In this document: one piece after another, positions 8,354 to 16,690 of the stretch
Position numbering within the stretch: position 1 is the stretch's first letter
Layout of the letters: the number at the start of each line of letters is the position of its first letter
Source: Belliella buryatensis
GTDB taxonomy: Bacteria > Bacteroidota > Bacteroidia > Cytophagales > Cyclobacteriaceae
NCBI RefSeq assembly: GCF_900188245.1
Contig: NZ_FZOK01000003.1
Span: 238,832-302,831, forward strand
Direction of reading: 5' to 3'
Length of the DNA: 64,000 bases
Position numbers and translations under genes: made by a program
The notes under the pieces: generated by a model
Databases searched by the model: none
Told to the model about the DNA's origin: nothing
The model's input: the letters and a program-made list of their open reading frames with translations, nothing else

Positions 8354-8941
8354 TTAATCTTCCCATCCCCAAGGGGTCGGTGGGGTTTCTACCTCCTTGG
8401 TCAAATCAAACTTGACATTGATGGATGAGTCATTATTGATTCTTCTTAGGTTATATGAGAAAGAAGTATCATCTAAACTTATCCACCAAACATTGGTAGC
8501 AGCATAAGGAATCAAATCCGTAGTTTCTTTGTCAGCTGGGAAAAATTGTAGACGTGCCATTCCTGTATTGGAGCTGATCCCACCGTATTGTGTCACCCTG
8601 TCCTCTGAACCATCTTCGTGTCTGTGGTCATGTTTTAGCTTGATTACATTCCCTTCTTCCATCGTCAATACCCAAGTTCGTGAGTGATCGTCACCAACAT
8701 GAAATGGAATGGTAATTTTGCCATCTTCGCAGGTTCTCACATGCATGACCAATTTTTTACCATAGAATTGATCATTTTCAGAGGCATTGATCATTTCTCC
8801 TTCAAAGGATCTACCACAAAGCTTGGATAGATTTTCCCAAAAAACCAACGACCCAGGACCTTGGGGTCCTTGATCTCTTTGAGCATGGACTTTAACACCT
8901 ACAAATAGCATGATGAGAAGTGCGATAGATAGTTTCTTCAT
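8354..8941 (-). CDS. secreted protein of unknown function
   Basis: 195 residues. Residues 1-20 are a signal peptide (KKLSIALLIMLFVGVKVHAQ). The mature part contains two cysteines (near CGRSF and RTCEDG) that could form a disulfide, a HVGDDHSRTW segment and a HDHRHEDGSEDR cluster rich in histidine and acidic residues, followed by beta-strand-like sequence to a PTPWGW tail. I do not recognise a characterised family. The His/Asp cluster may bind metal, but that is speculation. It is convergent with the Fic gene and divergent from the cryptochrome gene. Confidence 0.8.
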   Translation of the reverse strand: MKKLSIALLIMLFVGVKVHAQRDQGPQGPGSLVFWENLSKLCGRSFEGEMINASENDQFYGKKLVMHVRTCEDGKITIPFHVGDDHSRTWVLTMEEGNVIKLKHDHRHEDGSEDRVTQYGGISSNTGMARLQFFPADKETTDLIPYAATNVWWISLDDTSFSYNLRRINNDSSINVKFDLTKEVETPPTPWGWED

Positions 8942-9072
8942 GTTGTTATTAGATTTTGTACAATCAATTTGTGTAAAATTTTTAATTAAAGATTATTACT
9001 AACGATAGCCAATAAAAGGAATAAAATTTATAATGCCCAAACACTTTATATAAACAGTAGGTTTTATATATA

Positions 9073-10491
9073 ATGAATTATAAGCGTTTATTAGTTTGGT
9101 TTAGGAATGACTTAAGGCTGCATGATCATGCAGCCTTATTTTCAGCCGTAGAAAAAGGGGATGAAATAATTCCAGTATACTGCTTTGACCCACGACAATT
9201 TAAGAGTCTAGATCTAGGTATTCCCAAGACAGGGAGTCATAGAGCAAAATTCTTGATGGAGTCAGTGGATAATTTGAAAAAGAAACTTAAGGAATTGGGC
9301 TCGGATTTATTGGTCTTAGAAGGTCATCCTGAAGAGTTGATTCCCAAAATTGCTCGGGAACATGGCGTTCATGGTGTTTATTTTTCCGAGGAGGTAACTT
9401 CCGAGGAAAAAAAAGTGGAAGAGGCTTTAGAAAGTGCTTTATGGAAATTGGGGATTGAAACATTCACTTTTTGGCAAAGTACACTTTTCCACATGGAGGA
9501 TTTACCATTTCCTGTGAATCAGACACCCGAGGTTTTTACTCAATTTAGAAAAGAATGTGAGAAGTTTTCTAAAATAAGGAAAACGTATCCAAAACCTCAA
9601 AAGATAAATTCGCCAAATATCAACTGGGGTAAAATGCCTCTGTTGTCAAAATATGGTTTGGAGAAACCTGCCAATTCATCTCAGGCTGTAATTGTGTTCG
9701 AAGGTGGAGAGGATGAAGGAATCAGGCGACTCCAAACTTACTTCTGGGAGAATGACTGCTTAAAAACTTACAAAGAAACTAGAAATGGTCTTTTGGGTGC
9801 TGATTACAGCAGTAAGTTTTCAGCTTGGTTGGCATTGGGTTGTTTATCTCCAAGGTTCATCTATGAAGAAGTCAAGCGCTACGAAAGGGAAAGAAAGAAA
9901 AATCAGTCTACTTATTGGTTGATCTTTGAGTTAATTTGGAGAGACTACTTCAGGTTTATTGCTAAAAAGCATGGAAACAAGATATTCCAAGTATCAGGAA
10001 TCAAAAACACTGTGGATAACTGGGTAAGAAATGAACAGCTTTTCCAAAAATGGACTGAAGGAAATACGGGTATTCCATTCATAGATGCGAACATGAGGGA
10101 ATTGAATGCGACAGGGTTTATGTCTAATCGCGGAAGGCAAAATGTAGCTTCATTTTTAGTCAATGACCTGAATATTGATTGGAGGTGGGGTGCAGCTTAT
10201 TTCGAAAGTCAATTGATAGACTACGATGTTTGTTCCAATTGGGGGAATTGGATGTATGTTGCTGGAGTTGGAAATGACCCTAGAGAAAACAGGTATTTCA
10301 ATATCCTCAAACAAGCGCATAATTACGATCGAAAGGGAGAGTATATTCGTCATTGGATACCAGAACTTGATCCGATTCAGGGATTTGACATCCATCAACC
10401 TTTCGAGTTATCCACAAAGCAATTGAAGGAATCAGGTGTTTCCCTAGGAGGCACTTATCCACATCCGATGGTCAAAATACCGAAGTTTTAA
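9073..10491 (+). CDS. DASH-type cryptochrome / photolyase family flavoprotein
   Basis: 472 residues. The N-terminal photolyase alpha/beta domain opens with LLVWFRNDLRLHDHAAL, and the C-terminal helical FAD domain holds WRDYFRFIAKKHG, TGIPFIDANMREL, TGFMSNRGRQNVASFL and VCSNWGNWMYVAGVGNDPRENR. The FTQFRKECEK segment and the MSNRGRQNVAS motif are typical of the Cry-DASH branch rather than class I CPD photolyases. Cry-DASH proteins bind FAD, usually with a folate antenna, and repair cyclobutane dimers in single-stranded DNA; some are also light sensors. The gene stands alone, divergent from a secreted-protein gene with 131 bases between. Confidence 0.93.
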   Translation: MNYKRLLVWFRNDLRLHDHAALFSAVEKGDEIIPVYCFDPRQFKSLDLGIPKTGSHRAKFLMESVDNLKKKLKELGSDLLVLEGHPEELIPKIAREHGVHGVYFSEEVTSEEKKVEEALESALWKLGIETFTFWQSTLFHMEDLPFPVNQTPEVFTQFRKECEKFSKIRKTYPKPQKINSPNINWGKMPLLSKYGLEKPANSSQAVIVFEGGEDEGIRRLQTYFWENDCLKTYKETRNGLLGADYSSKFSAWLALGCLSPRFIYEEVKRYERERKKNQSTYWLIFELIWRDYFRFIAKKHGNKIFQVSGIKNTVDNWVRNEQLFQKWTEGNTGIPFIDANMRELNATGFMSNRGRQNVASFLVNDLNIDWRWGAAYFESQLIDYDVCSNWGNWMYVAGVGNDPRENRYFNILKQAHNYDRKGEYIRHWIPELDPIQGFDIHQPFELSTKQLKESGVSLGGTYPHPMVKIPKF

Positions 10492-10548
10492 TTTGATTAA
10501 ACCGCAAAAGAAGGCTGGGAAACGCAAAGGGAAGTTGACCCCGACTAA

Positions 10549-10567
10549 GCGTAGTTTGTAACTAAGC
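10549..10567. repeat. hairpin related to the GGTGTAG repeats, degenerate
   Basis: GCGTAGTT (10549-10556) and AACTAAGC (10560-10567) pair with one mismatch around TGT. The core TAGTT-nnn-AACTA recalls the hairpins at 2979 and 47180. It sits in the spacer after the cryptochrome gene, near several CGCAAAG-like stretches (10502-10530). A third copy of a dispersed repeat is possible, but the match is short. Confidence 0.35.
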
Positions 10568-10625
10568 CTAAATATTTTTAATGATTTATGTATCCAAAGT
10601 TAGTATAATCTTCTTATTAAAAATC

Positions 10626-10659
10626 TTGCATTTCAGTTTGTAAAATGCAACTATATTTG
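10626..10659 (+). promoter_or_regulatory. promoter and candidate autoregulatory operator of hicAB
   Basis: TATATTTG at 10652-10659 is an exact fit to the Bacteroidota -7 consensus TAnnTTTG. Immediately upstream TTGCATTT (10626-10633) and AAATGCAA (10643-10650) form a perfect inverted repeat with a nine-base spacer, where a -33 element should be. HicB antitoxins with a ribbon-helix-helix domain bind such repeats, so autorepression is the natural reading. The leader to the ATG at 10673 would be very short. Confidence 0.55.
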
Positions 10660-10672
10660 GTTACTTTGAGTT

Positions 10673-10915
10673 ATGTCAAAAAAAGCTAAGCTTCTAAGTA
10701 GGTTTTTGAATATGCCATCAGACTTTCATTACGATGAGCTTGTCAAGCTTCTTGGATATTTTGGTTTTGAAGAGATTAAAGTTGGCAAGACAGCTGGGTC
10801 TAGAGTTAGATTTCAAGATGAACATGGCACGCCAATTATGTTACATAAACCTCATCCAAACGGGATTATGAAGCTGTATCAACTCAAACAAATTAAGGAA
10901 TTATTAAAACTATGA
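10673..10915 (+). CDS. hicA: HicA-family mRNA interferase toxin
   Basis: 80 residues, the normal size of a HicA toxin with a double-stranded-RNA-binding-like fold. The pattern DELVKLLGYFGFEE, then GSRVRFQDEHG, then MLHKPHPNG and KLYQLKQIKELL is the HicA layout. Known HicA proteins cut mRNA in a ribosome-independent way using a conserved histidine; here the usual GSH position reads GSR, and the histidines available are in the downstream HKPHP motif, as in other members of this HicA subgroup. It overlaps hicB by four bases (ATGA), so the two are translationally coupled. Chromosomal, with no other mobility gene beside it. Confidence 0.88.
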   Translation: MSKKAKLLSRFLNMPSDFHYDELVKLLGYFGFEEIKVGKTAGSRVRFQDEHGTPIMLHKPHPNGIMKLYQLKQIKELLKL

Positions 10916-11253
10916 AACATCTAAATTATAAAGGATATACAGGAAGTATCGAATACAGTCCTGAAGATAGTATGCTGTATGGGAAAGTAATTGGTATTAA
11001 GGGGCTTATTTCATATGAAGGAGAGACTGGAAAGCTTCTTGAAGAAGATTTTAAGTTGGCTGTAGACAGCTATTTATCAGATTGTAAACAAAATGGGATT
11101 TCTCCTGAGAAACCATTTAAGGGTAGTTTTAATGTAAGAATTTCTTCAACCTTACACCAAAAAGCTGCACTCTTGGCTATGGAGGCAAAAACATCTTTGA
11201 ATAATATAGTAGCTGAGGCTATTAGATTACATATTGAGAAAGAGGAGGTGTGA
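10912..11253 (+). CDS. hicB: HicB-family antitoxin with ribbon-helix-helix domain
   Basis: 113 residues. The N-terminal part (YKGYTGSIEYSPEDSMLYGKVIG, LISYEGETG) is the degenerate RNase-H-like HicB domain that wraps the toxin. The C-terminal part (GSFNVRISSTLHQKAALLA, then TSLNNIVAEAI) is a ribbon-helix-helix DNA-binding domain. The protein should neutralise HicA and repress the operon through the inverted repeat at 10626-10650. Toxin-first order with a four-base overlap is usual for hicAB. Confidence 0.9.
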   Translation: MKHLNYKGYTGSIEYSPEDSMLYGKVIGIKGLISYEGETGKLLEEDFKLAVDSYLSDCKQNGISPEKPFKGSFNVRISSTLHQKAALLAMEAKTSLNNIVAEAIRLHIEKEEV

Positions 11254-11271
11254 TTAAGATGAATTTAAACT

Positions 11272-11517
11272 TCATTCATTTTTATTAACATGAAATTTTC
11301 TATTGGGTCTGTAGAATGTAAAATAGTCAGCGATTATCATAAAAATCACAAACAATATTGATCCAAAAATCTCTTTCATTTGTACAACATTTTCAAAATC
11401 AAATCTGATCATAAGAAAATAATGTGAAACTCCTCCAAGTAAACTTATAGGTAGACTTAATTTAAGAAAATAGTTTTTGTAGTTTGGATATCTTTTTAAC
11501 CAATTATTCTTTTTCAC
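11272..11517 (-). CDS. small membrane protein of unknown function
   Basis: 81 residues with two predicted membrane segments (about residues 17-37 and 47-68) and basic ends. The start is a GTG whose first G is the last base of the preceding hydrolase stop codon, so the gene is translationally coupled to that gene. No family recognised. The same-strand coupling is the main support that it is real. Confidence 0.6.
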   Translation of the reverse strand: MKKNNWLKRYPNYKNYFLKLSLPISLLGGVSHYFLMIRFDFENVVQMKEIFGSILFVIFMIIADYFTFYRPNRKFHVNKNE

Positions 11518-12293
11518 TACTTAAGCATTTGATTTGAAGCTTTCGCTAAAAAAGTCTGAACATATTCTAAACTTAACTCTCTCTCTTCAAACATCCCCAC
11601 GTGTCCAACTCCTTCTAATTCATGGTAGGCAGTAGCAAATGCTTCATGTTCTTTGCTTGCCTCTATTTTTATAGCAGGATCTAAGGTGCCGGCGATCATT
11701 AGTTTTGCGCCTCCAAAAGTTTTCCACACTTCAAATCTGTCTTTTCGGTCTCGCATGGCTTCGATGTATGCGATGACAGTTTTCTTAGCTGTCTTTTTTC
11801 CGTATTGAATCAAGGTAGCGATTTCTTCTTCCAATCGTACTTGATGCTGAGCGGAGAAGAGAGGGGGAACGAAAGAGTCTATGAACTTTTCCACACCATG
11901 TTTTTTGATAAATGTTATGGTTTTATCTCGGGTGTGCTTTTTTTCTTGGTCATCAGCAAATGCCGTGGAATGAAACAATCCGATACCTCCAAGCTCCGAA
12001 CCCATCAACTCCGCCATAGCCAAAGCAACATAACCTCCAAGAGAATGGCCTATGATGATAGGCTTTTGGATTTTTTGTTCTTCCATCCAATCATGAAGGG
12101 TAACTGCTACTTCTTCAAGGTTCAATTGTGAAGCTTTTAATGATGACTCACCAAAACCAGGTAGATCAAGACAGTAAACAGTGTGGCTTTCTGAAAGTTG
12201 TACGGAAAAAGTTTTCCACATTTCCTTCGTTTCACAAAATCCATGAAGTAAGATGATTGGATTTCCAGCGCCTTGTTTGGTAAAAGAGATCAT
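11517..12293 (-). CDS. alpha/beta-fold hydrolase
   Basis: 258 residues, no signal peptide. The alpha/beta hydrolase layout is complete: oxyanion region LLHGFCETKEMW, nucleophile elbow G-H-S84-L-G-G, acid D205 in AGTLDPAI, and H231 in GVGHVGMFE. Closest in style to small cytoplasmic esterases or lactonases of the BioH/MhpC kind; the substrate cannot be told. It overlaps by one base the small membrane protein that follows. Divergent from a propeller lipoprotein gene. Confidence 0.88.
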   Translation of the reverse strand: MISFTKQGAGNPIILLHGFCETKEMWKTFSVQLSESHTVYCLDLPGFGESSLKASQLNLEEVAVTLHDWMEEQKIQKPIIIGHSLGGYVALAMAELMGSELGGIGLFHSTAFADDQEKKHTRDKTITFIKKHGVEKFIDSFVPPLFSAQHQVRLEEEIATLIQYGKKTAKKTVIAYIEAMRDRKDRFEVWKTFGGAKLMIAGTLDPAIKIEASKEHEAFATAYHELEGVGHVGMFEERELSLEYVQTFLAKASNQMLK

Positions 12294-12417
12294 AAATTAA
12301 AATATTAGTATATAGTATTTGAATTTATAAAATAATTCTTAGTTTTATGGGGTATAGTTTATAAATGCTATCAAAAATAAAGATAGATCCAGTAATTGAT
12401 ACTTATTTAGAAAATTT

Positions 12418-13506
12418 ATGAAACAACTATTCCCTTTTATTCTATTAACATTGTTGGGTTGTTCAAATCAGGAAGAAAACCTATATTTTGATAAATATGT
12501 AATTTTTAAACCTCAAGATGTTCCTGAAATAAATATTTTTTCTGCAAAGAGAGAATTACCTGAATTATTATATCCATACAATATTTCTGGCAAAGAGGGT
12601 AAATATATTTTCGTAATTGAAGACAGTAAGATTCCAGAAGAAAATAATTTTATCCACATTTATAATCCTATTACCCTTGAACATATTAATCAAAAAGGTG
12701 TAATAGGGTTCGGGCCTAACGAGATTCCCTATGTTTCATTAATTGACGTTGGTTTTGATGAGGATAATTTCTGGGCGTATAGCGCAGTGGACAAAAAAAT
12801 ATCAAGGTTCAATTTACTTGATCAATCACCTTATTCTGTTGAGCAATTTAGGCAGCCTGAGAGTTTTTTTAAAATGATTCGAATGATTAGTTCTTCAGAT
12901 TCGACGTACCTGGGAGTCTCAATTGATGAACCAAACAGATTAGTCGAATATCACAAAGATGGAAGAAAAATAGCTGGATATGGTGAATGGGAGCCTGTTA
13001 AAACCAAACAAGAAATGGACAACTATTTACTCAGTACTCTTAACTCAAGTTGGTTCATTGGTGATGAATCAAAAAGATACTTTATTACTGCGTGTGTACA
13101 TAGAGATAGACTAGAAATTTTTGACTATCATACCAAAAAATTTGTGGTCATAGATGGGCCTGATTTAGACATTCCACCATTTGATATTGTCGGTCCTGCT
13201 AATAAATCGGAATTAATCCTAGATATAAAAAGTAACCCATACCGGTACAGGGATGTAAGTATAACAAGAAATTATATTTATGCGCTATATGGTGGCATAA
13301 GAGAAAATGAATTTAGAGAGACAGGGATTTTAGCAAGGAAAATTTTTGTATTCTCATTAATTGGAGAGCCTGTGATAGTTCTTAATCTAGATAGGTCATT
13401 AAGAGCTATAACTGTAGATGAAACAGCAGGGAAAATATTTGGGGTAACAACCGACAAAGATCCGAATATTGCATATTTTGATATTCCAGATATTTTAAAG
13501 AAATAA
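12418..13506 (+). CDS. 6-bladed beta-propeller lipoprotein (BF3164/TolB-like type)
   Basis: 362 residues. Residues 1-15 form a lipoprotein signal with lipobox TLLGC. The rest is beta-rich with recurring strands, and carries the GFGPNEIPYVSL motif early in the protein (about residues 98-110), which also appears as GPNGVG or GDGPNE in the other propeller lipoproteins of the window. In Bacteroidota such proteins are annotated as 6-bladed beta-propellers of unknown role, often expanded into many paralogs. It is low in GC compared with the neighbouring dxs gene. Surface or periplasmic location inferred from the lipobox. Confidence 0.75.
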   Translation: MKQLFPFILLTLLGCSNQEENLYFDKYVIFKPQDVPEINIFSAKRELPELLYPYNISGKEGKYIFVIEDSKIPEENNFIHIYNPITLEHINQKGVIGFGPNEIPYVSLIDVGFDEDNFWAYSAVDKKISRFNLLDQSPYSVEQFRQPESFFKMIRMISSSDSTYLGVSIDEPNRLVEYHKDGRKIAGYGEWEPVKTKQEMDNYLLSTLNSSWFIGDESKRYFITACVHRDRLEIFDYHTKKFVVIDGPDLDIPPFDIVGPANKSELILDIKSNPYRYRDVSITRNYIYALYGGIRENEFRETGILARKIFVFSLIGEPVIVLNLDRSLRAITVDETAGKIFGVTTDKDPNIAYFDIPDILKK

Positions 13507-13537
13507 AAAAAGCCTTGCTGAATTTACAGCAAGGCCT
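13504..13537 (-). terminator. rho-independent terminator of the DUF2442/dxs unit
   Basis: Read on the minus strand, GCCTTGCTG pairs with CAGCAAGGC around a six-base loop, followed by a run of T (the A-run at 13504-13511 on the plus strand). The TAA stop of the DUF2442 gene lies in the loop, so the left arm encodes its last three codons. Confidence 0.8.
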
Positions 13538-13757
13538 CTACTAAAATATCTTCGTCTAAAACTTCCCAATGAATTCCTTCTCCATTTCCGATCAGTCTAT
13601 ATTGATTTAGTTCTTCAGTACTAGCTGATTTGAGTTTTCTAAACCATTCTAAAGGTATCCCTATTTCTCTTTCATCATCGAGTAATACATAGAATTTGGT
13701 TTTGTCAAACCAGACTTTTTTTGCTAAAGGAGATTTATGGATTGGAAAGTTTTTCAT
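13524..13757 (-). CDS. DUF2442 family protein
   Basis: 77 residues. The pattern VWFDKTKFYVLLDDEREIGIPLEWFRKL, then QYRLIGNGEGIHWEVLDEDILVEALL, is a clear DUF2442 protein, full length. The family is small and cytoplasmic, commonly encoded next to DUF4160 proteins and suspected to be part of toxin-antitoxin-like pairs; no DUF4160 partner exists here, so this may be an orphan. It follows dxs on the same strand after 76 bases and ends inside a terminator hairpin. Confidence 0.85.
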   Translation of the reverse strand: MKNFPIHKSPLAKKVWFDKTKFYVLLDDEREIGIPLEWFRKLKSASTEELNQYRLIGNGEGIHWEVLDEDILVEALL

Positions 13758-13833
13758 ATCAAGATAAAGCTTGAATTGGAAAGACTTATATCTACTAACT
13801 TACCCGCCGTGACAGATCAAGTATCTTTTAATT

Positions 13834-15750
13834 TCAACCCTTCACCTGTACTTCAACCAGTTCCCTTACAGCATCTGCAATTCCTTCTGGGTCGAAGCCA
13901 CATTCTCTATGTAATTCGATTTGCTCTCCATGCTCTACTATTCTATCAGGAATCCCTAATCTCTTCACTTGAGCTGAATACCCATTATCAGTCATCCATT
14001 CTATTACAGCAGAACCAAAGCCTCCCATCAGCGCTCCATCTTCTACAGTGATCACTTTCTTGAACTTTCCGAAGATTTCTTGAAGCAGCTCTTCATCCAA
14101 GGGCTTCACGAATCGCATATCATAGTGCGCAGGATTCAAGCCTTCTTCAGCAAGTTTTTCTGTCGCCTCCACCGCATAGTTTCCTATGTGTCCGATTGTC
14201 AAGATGGCTACTTCTTCACCTTCTTTTACAACTCTACCCTGACCGATTGGAATCTCGCGCATGGCTGTTCTCCACTCTGGCATCACTCCTTGACCTCTAG
14301 GGTAGCGAATGGAGAATGGGCCTTGATATTGCGTAGCGGTGTACATCAGATTTCTCAGCTCCTCTTCATTCATCGGAGCAGTCACTACCATATTTGGGAT
14401 ACATCTGAAATAAGGGATGTCATAGGCACCATGGTGTGTAGGTCCATCAGCGCCAGCAAATCCAGCTCTGTCTAAGCAGAATACAACTTGCAAATTTTGC
14501 AAAGCGACATCATGTACAACTTGATCATAAGCACGCTGCATGAAAGAACTGTAAATATTACAAAAAGGAATCAGGCCTTGGGTAGCTAAACCGGCAGAAA
14601 AAGTTACAGCGTGCTGTTCAGCGATTCCAACGTCAAATGCTCTATCTGGCATTTCTTTCATCATGATGTTGAGAGAAGAACCTGAGGGCATTGCTGGGGT
14701 GATCCCCATGATTTTATCATTTTCCTTGGCTAGCTCTACAAGTGTATGACCAAATACATCTTGATACTTAGGTGCTTGAGGTGCGGTTGGTGTCTTTTTA
14801 TATATTTCGCCAGTTACTTTGTCAAATAATCCTGGTGCATGCCAAGTGGTTTTGTTGCCATTTTCTGCTGGAGCATAGCCTTTACCCTTGACTGTCACAC
14901 AGTGAAGAATTTTAGGACCTGGGATATTTTTCATATCCTCAAGGATCTCTGCTAGGTGATTGACATCATGTCCATCTACTGGGCCAAAATACCTGAGGTT
15001 AAGCGATTCGAAAAGGTTGCTTTGCTTGAGCAAGGTGGACTTAATCGCGCCTTCTACTTTAGAAATCACTTCTTGAGCGGAGGTACCAAACTTGCTGAAT
15101 TTTCCTAGCAAATTCCAAACTTCATCCTTAACCTTATTGTAGGTCTGAGAAGTAGTGATATCAGTAAGGTAGTCCTTGAGTGCGCCCACATTGGGGTCAA
15201 TTGACATACAGTTGTCATTCAAAATAATCAGCAAGTTAGTATCAGATACACCAGCATGATTCATTGCTTCAAAAGCCATCCCTCCAGTCATTGAGCCATC
15301 ACCAATGACAGCTACATGTTGCTTTTGCTTTTGTCCTTTATACTTAGAAGCTACAGCCATCCCCAAAGCTGCTGAGATCGAAGTACTGGAGTGGCCTACG
15401 CCAAAAGTATCATATTCACTTTCTTTTCTTTTAGGAAAACCAGATAGCCCTCCATAAATTCTATTGGTGTGAAATTGATCTTTTCTGCCAGTAAGGATTT
15501 TGTGACCATAGGCTTGATGCCCTACATCCCATACCAACTGATCTTCCGGAGTATTCAGTACATAGTGCAATGCAACGGTCAATTCAACCACACCTAAACT
15601 CGCCCCAAAGTGACCTCCGTAAATAGACACATTATCTACAATAAATTGACGTAGTTCATCACAGATTTGTACCAATTGATCTTTAGAGAATTTCTTTAGA
15701 TCGGCTGGGGAGTCGATCTGAGCGAGTAATTTGCCTGGTGTTATGATCAT
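13834..15750 (-). CDS. dxs: 1-deoxy-D-xylulose-5-phosphate synthase
   Basis: 638 residues, full length. It condenses pyruvate and glyceraldehyde 3-phosphate to DXP, the entry step of the MEP isoprenoid pathway and of thiamine and pyridoxal synthesis. Seen: YGGHFGASLGVVELTVALHY, VGHQAYGHKILTGR, the thiamine-diphosphate motif GDGSMTGGMAFEAMNHAG ending in the ILNDN asparagine, the pyrimidine-domain DVGIAEQHAVTFSAGLA with its glutamate, and IRYPRGQG. The ATG at 15750 gives the normal N-terminus. A cytoplasmic enzyme; no other MEP gene is in the window. Confidence 0.97.
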   Translation of the reverse strand: MIITPGKLLAQIDSPADLKKFSKDQLVQICDELRQFIVDNVSIYGGHFGASLGVVELTVALHYVLNTPEDQLVWDVGHQAYGHKILTGRKDQFHTNRIYGGLSGFPKRKESEYDTFGVGHSSTSISAALGMAVASKYKGQKQKQHVAVIGDGSMTGGMAFEAMNHAGVSDTNLLIILNDNCMSIDPNVGALKDYLTDITTSQTYNKVKDEVWNLLGKFSKFGTSAQEVISKVEGAIKSTLLKQSNLFESLNLRYFGPVDGHDVNHLAEILEDMKNIPGPKILHCVTVKGKGYAPAENGNKTTWHAPGLFDKVTGEIYKKTPTAPQAPKYQDVFGHTLVELAKENDKIMGITPAMPSGSSLNIMMKEMPDRAFDVGIAEQHAVTFSAGLATQGLIPFCNIYSSFMQRAYDQVVHDVALQNLQVVFCLDRAGFAGADGPTHHGAYDIPYFRCIPNMVVTAPMNEEELRNLMYTATQYQGPFSIRYPRGQGVMPEWRTAMREIPIGQGRVVKEGEEVAILTIGHIGNYAVEATEKLAEEGLNPAHYDMRFVKPLDEELLQEIFGKFKKVITVEDGALMGGFGSAVIEWMTDNGYSAQVKRLGIPDRIVEHGEQIELHRECGFDPEGIADAVRELVEVQVKG

Positions 15751-15937
15751 TTTGAAGCTTTTGACTTTTAAAAGTAATAAACTCTCTCAAGTTATGATTG
15801 TTTTTGTACTTTTCAATATTCAAGCCATATCTATTAGAAACCGCATATTTATCTTCACAGAGATATAATTTAGCATTTATTTAGATATCTTTGAATGCCT
15901 GAGAATTGCAAAATTAAGATAAATAAAATAGTATCCA

Positions 15938-16687
15938 GTGAGTTTTGAGATCAAATTGCCTCTTTTCGAAGGACCCTTCGATCTGATGCTCTTCTTTATC
16001 GAGAGAGATGAGCTGGACATCTATGATATCCCTATCTCCAAGATCACCAACGACTTTTTGGAATACATCCACCAATTGGAGAAAATGGAAATAGAAGTAG
16101 CCAGTGATTTTATTTTATTTGCTGCCACCCTAATGAAAATCAAATCCAAGATGCTAATCCCAAGACCTCAGCTCAATGAAGAAGGAGAGGAAATCGATCC
16201 GAGGGAGGAATTGGTCAGACACCTGCTAGAATACAAAAAATATAAATCTGTCATAGGTGATTTGGCTTTAATGGAGGAAACCAAACTTTCAAAAGAAAAA
16301 CGAGGCAACATCACCGCAGAGCTCAAGCAACTTTCAAAAATAGACGATGTAGAAGCAGAAGTACAAGATTTGGATCTTTACAAAATGCTAAGGGTATACC
16401 AAAAAGTAATGGCCAAGTTTACCGCTAGAACAGATGAAACCAAGCATACAGTCATCCAATATCCTTACACCATTGAACAACAGAAAGATTTTGTCTTGGA
16501 AAAAGTAAGTTTCAGAGCTCAAGTGCCTTTCACAGAATTCATCGAATACAAACCGGATAAAATATTTGTCATCTACACTTTTTTGGCAATTTTGGAACTC
16601 CTTCAGCTTTCTATGGTTACCATCAAGATAGGAGAAGGTTTTAATAATTTCTGGGTAGAAAAAACGGAGCCAGTCACCACGGCTTAG
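15938..16687 (+). CDS. scpA: segregation and condensation protein A
   Basis: 249 residues. The kleisin N-terminus FEIKLPLFEGPFDLMLFFIERDELDIYDIPISKITNDFL is a textbook ScpA start; MKIKSKMLIPRP follows, and the C-terminal winged-helix ends the protein. ScpA bridges the SMC head domains in the SMC-ScpAB complex that organises and segregates chromosomes. The start is GTG at 15938; the first residues after it are already the conserved motif, so no upstream start is needed. scpB and smc are not in the window. Three bases separate it from the next gene. Confidence 0.95.
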   Translation: MSFEIKLPLFEGPFDLMLFFIERDELDIYDIPISKITNDFLEYIHQLEKMEIEVASDFILFAATLMKIKSKMLIPRPQLNEEGEEIDPREELVRHLLEYKKYKSVIGDLALMEETKLSKEKRGNITAELKQLSKIDDVEAEVQDLDLYKMLRVYQKVMAKFTARTDETKHTVIQYPYTIEQQKDFVLEKVSFRAQVPFTEFIEYKPDKIFVIYTFLAILELLQLSMVTIKIGEGFNNFWVEKTEPVTTA

Positions 16688-16690
16688 TGT

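Noticed and set aside
10673..11253. hicAB as part of a larger defence island
   Set aside because: Flanking genes are a cryptochrome, a hydrolase and a small membrane protein; nothing else of defence type is adjacent.
13737..14475. Two plus-strand frames (104 and 131 codons)
   Set aside because: Antisense to dxs, a complete conserved enzyme; composition is a shadow of its codons.
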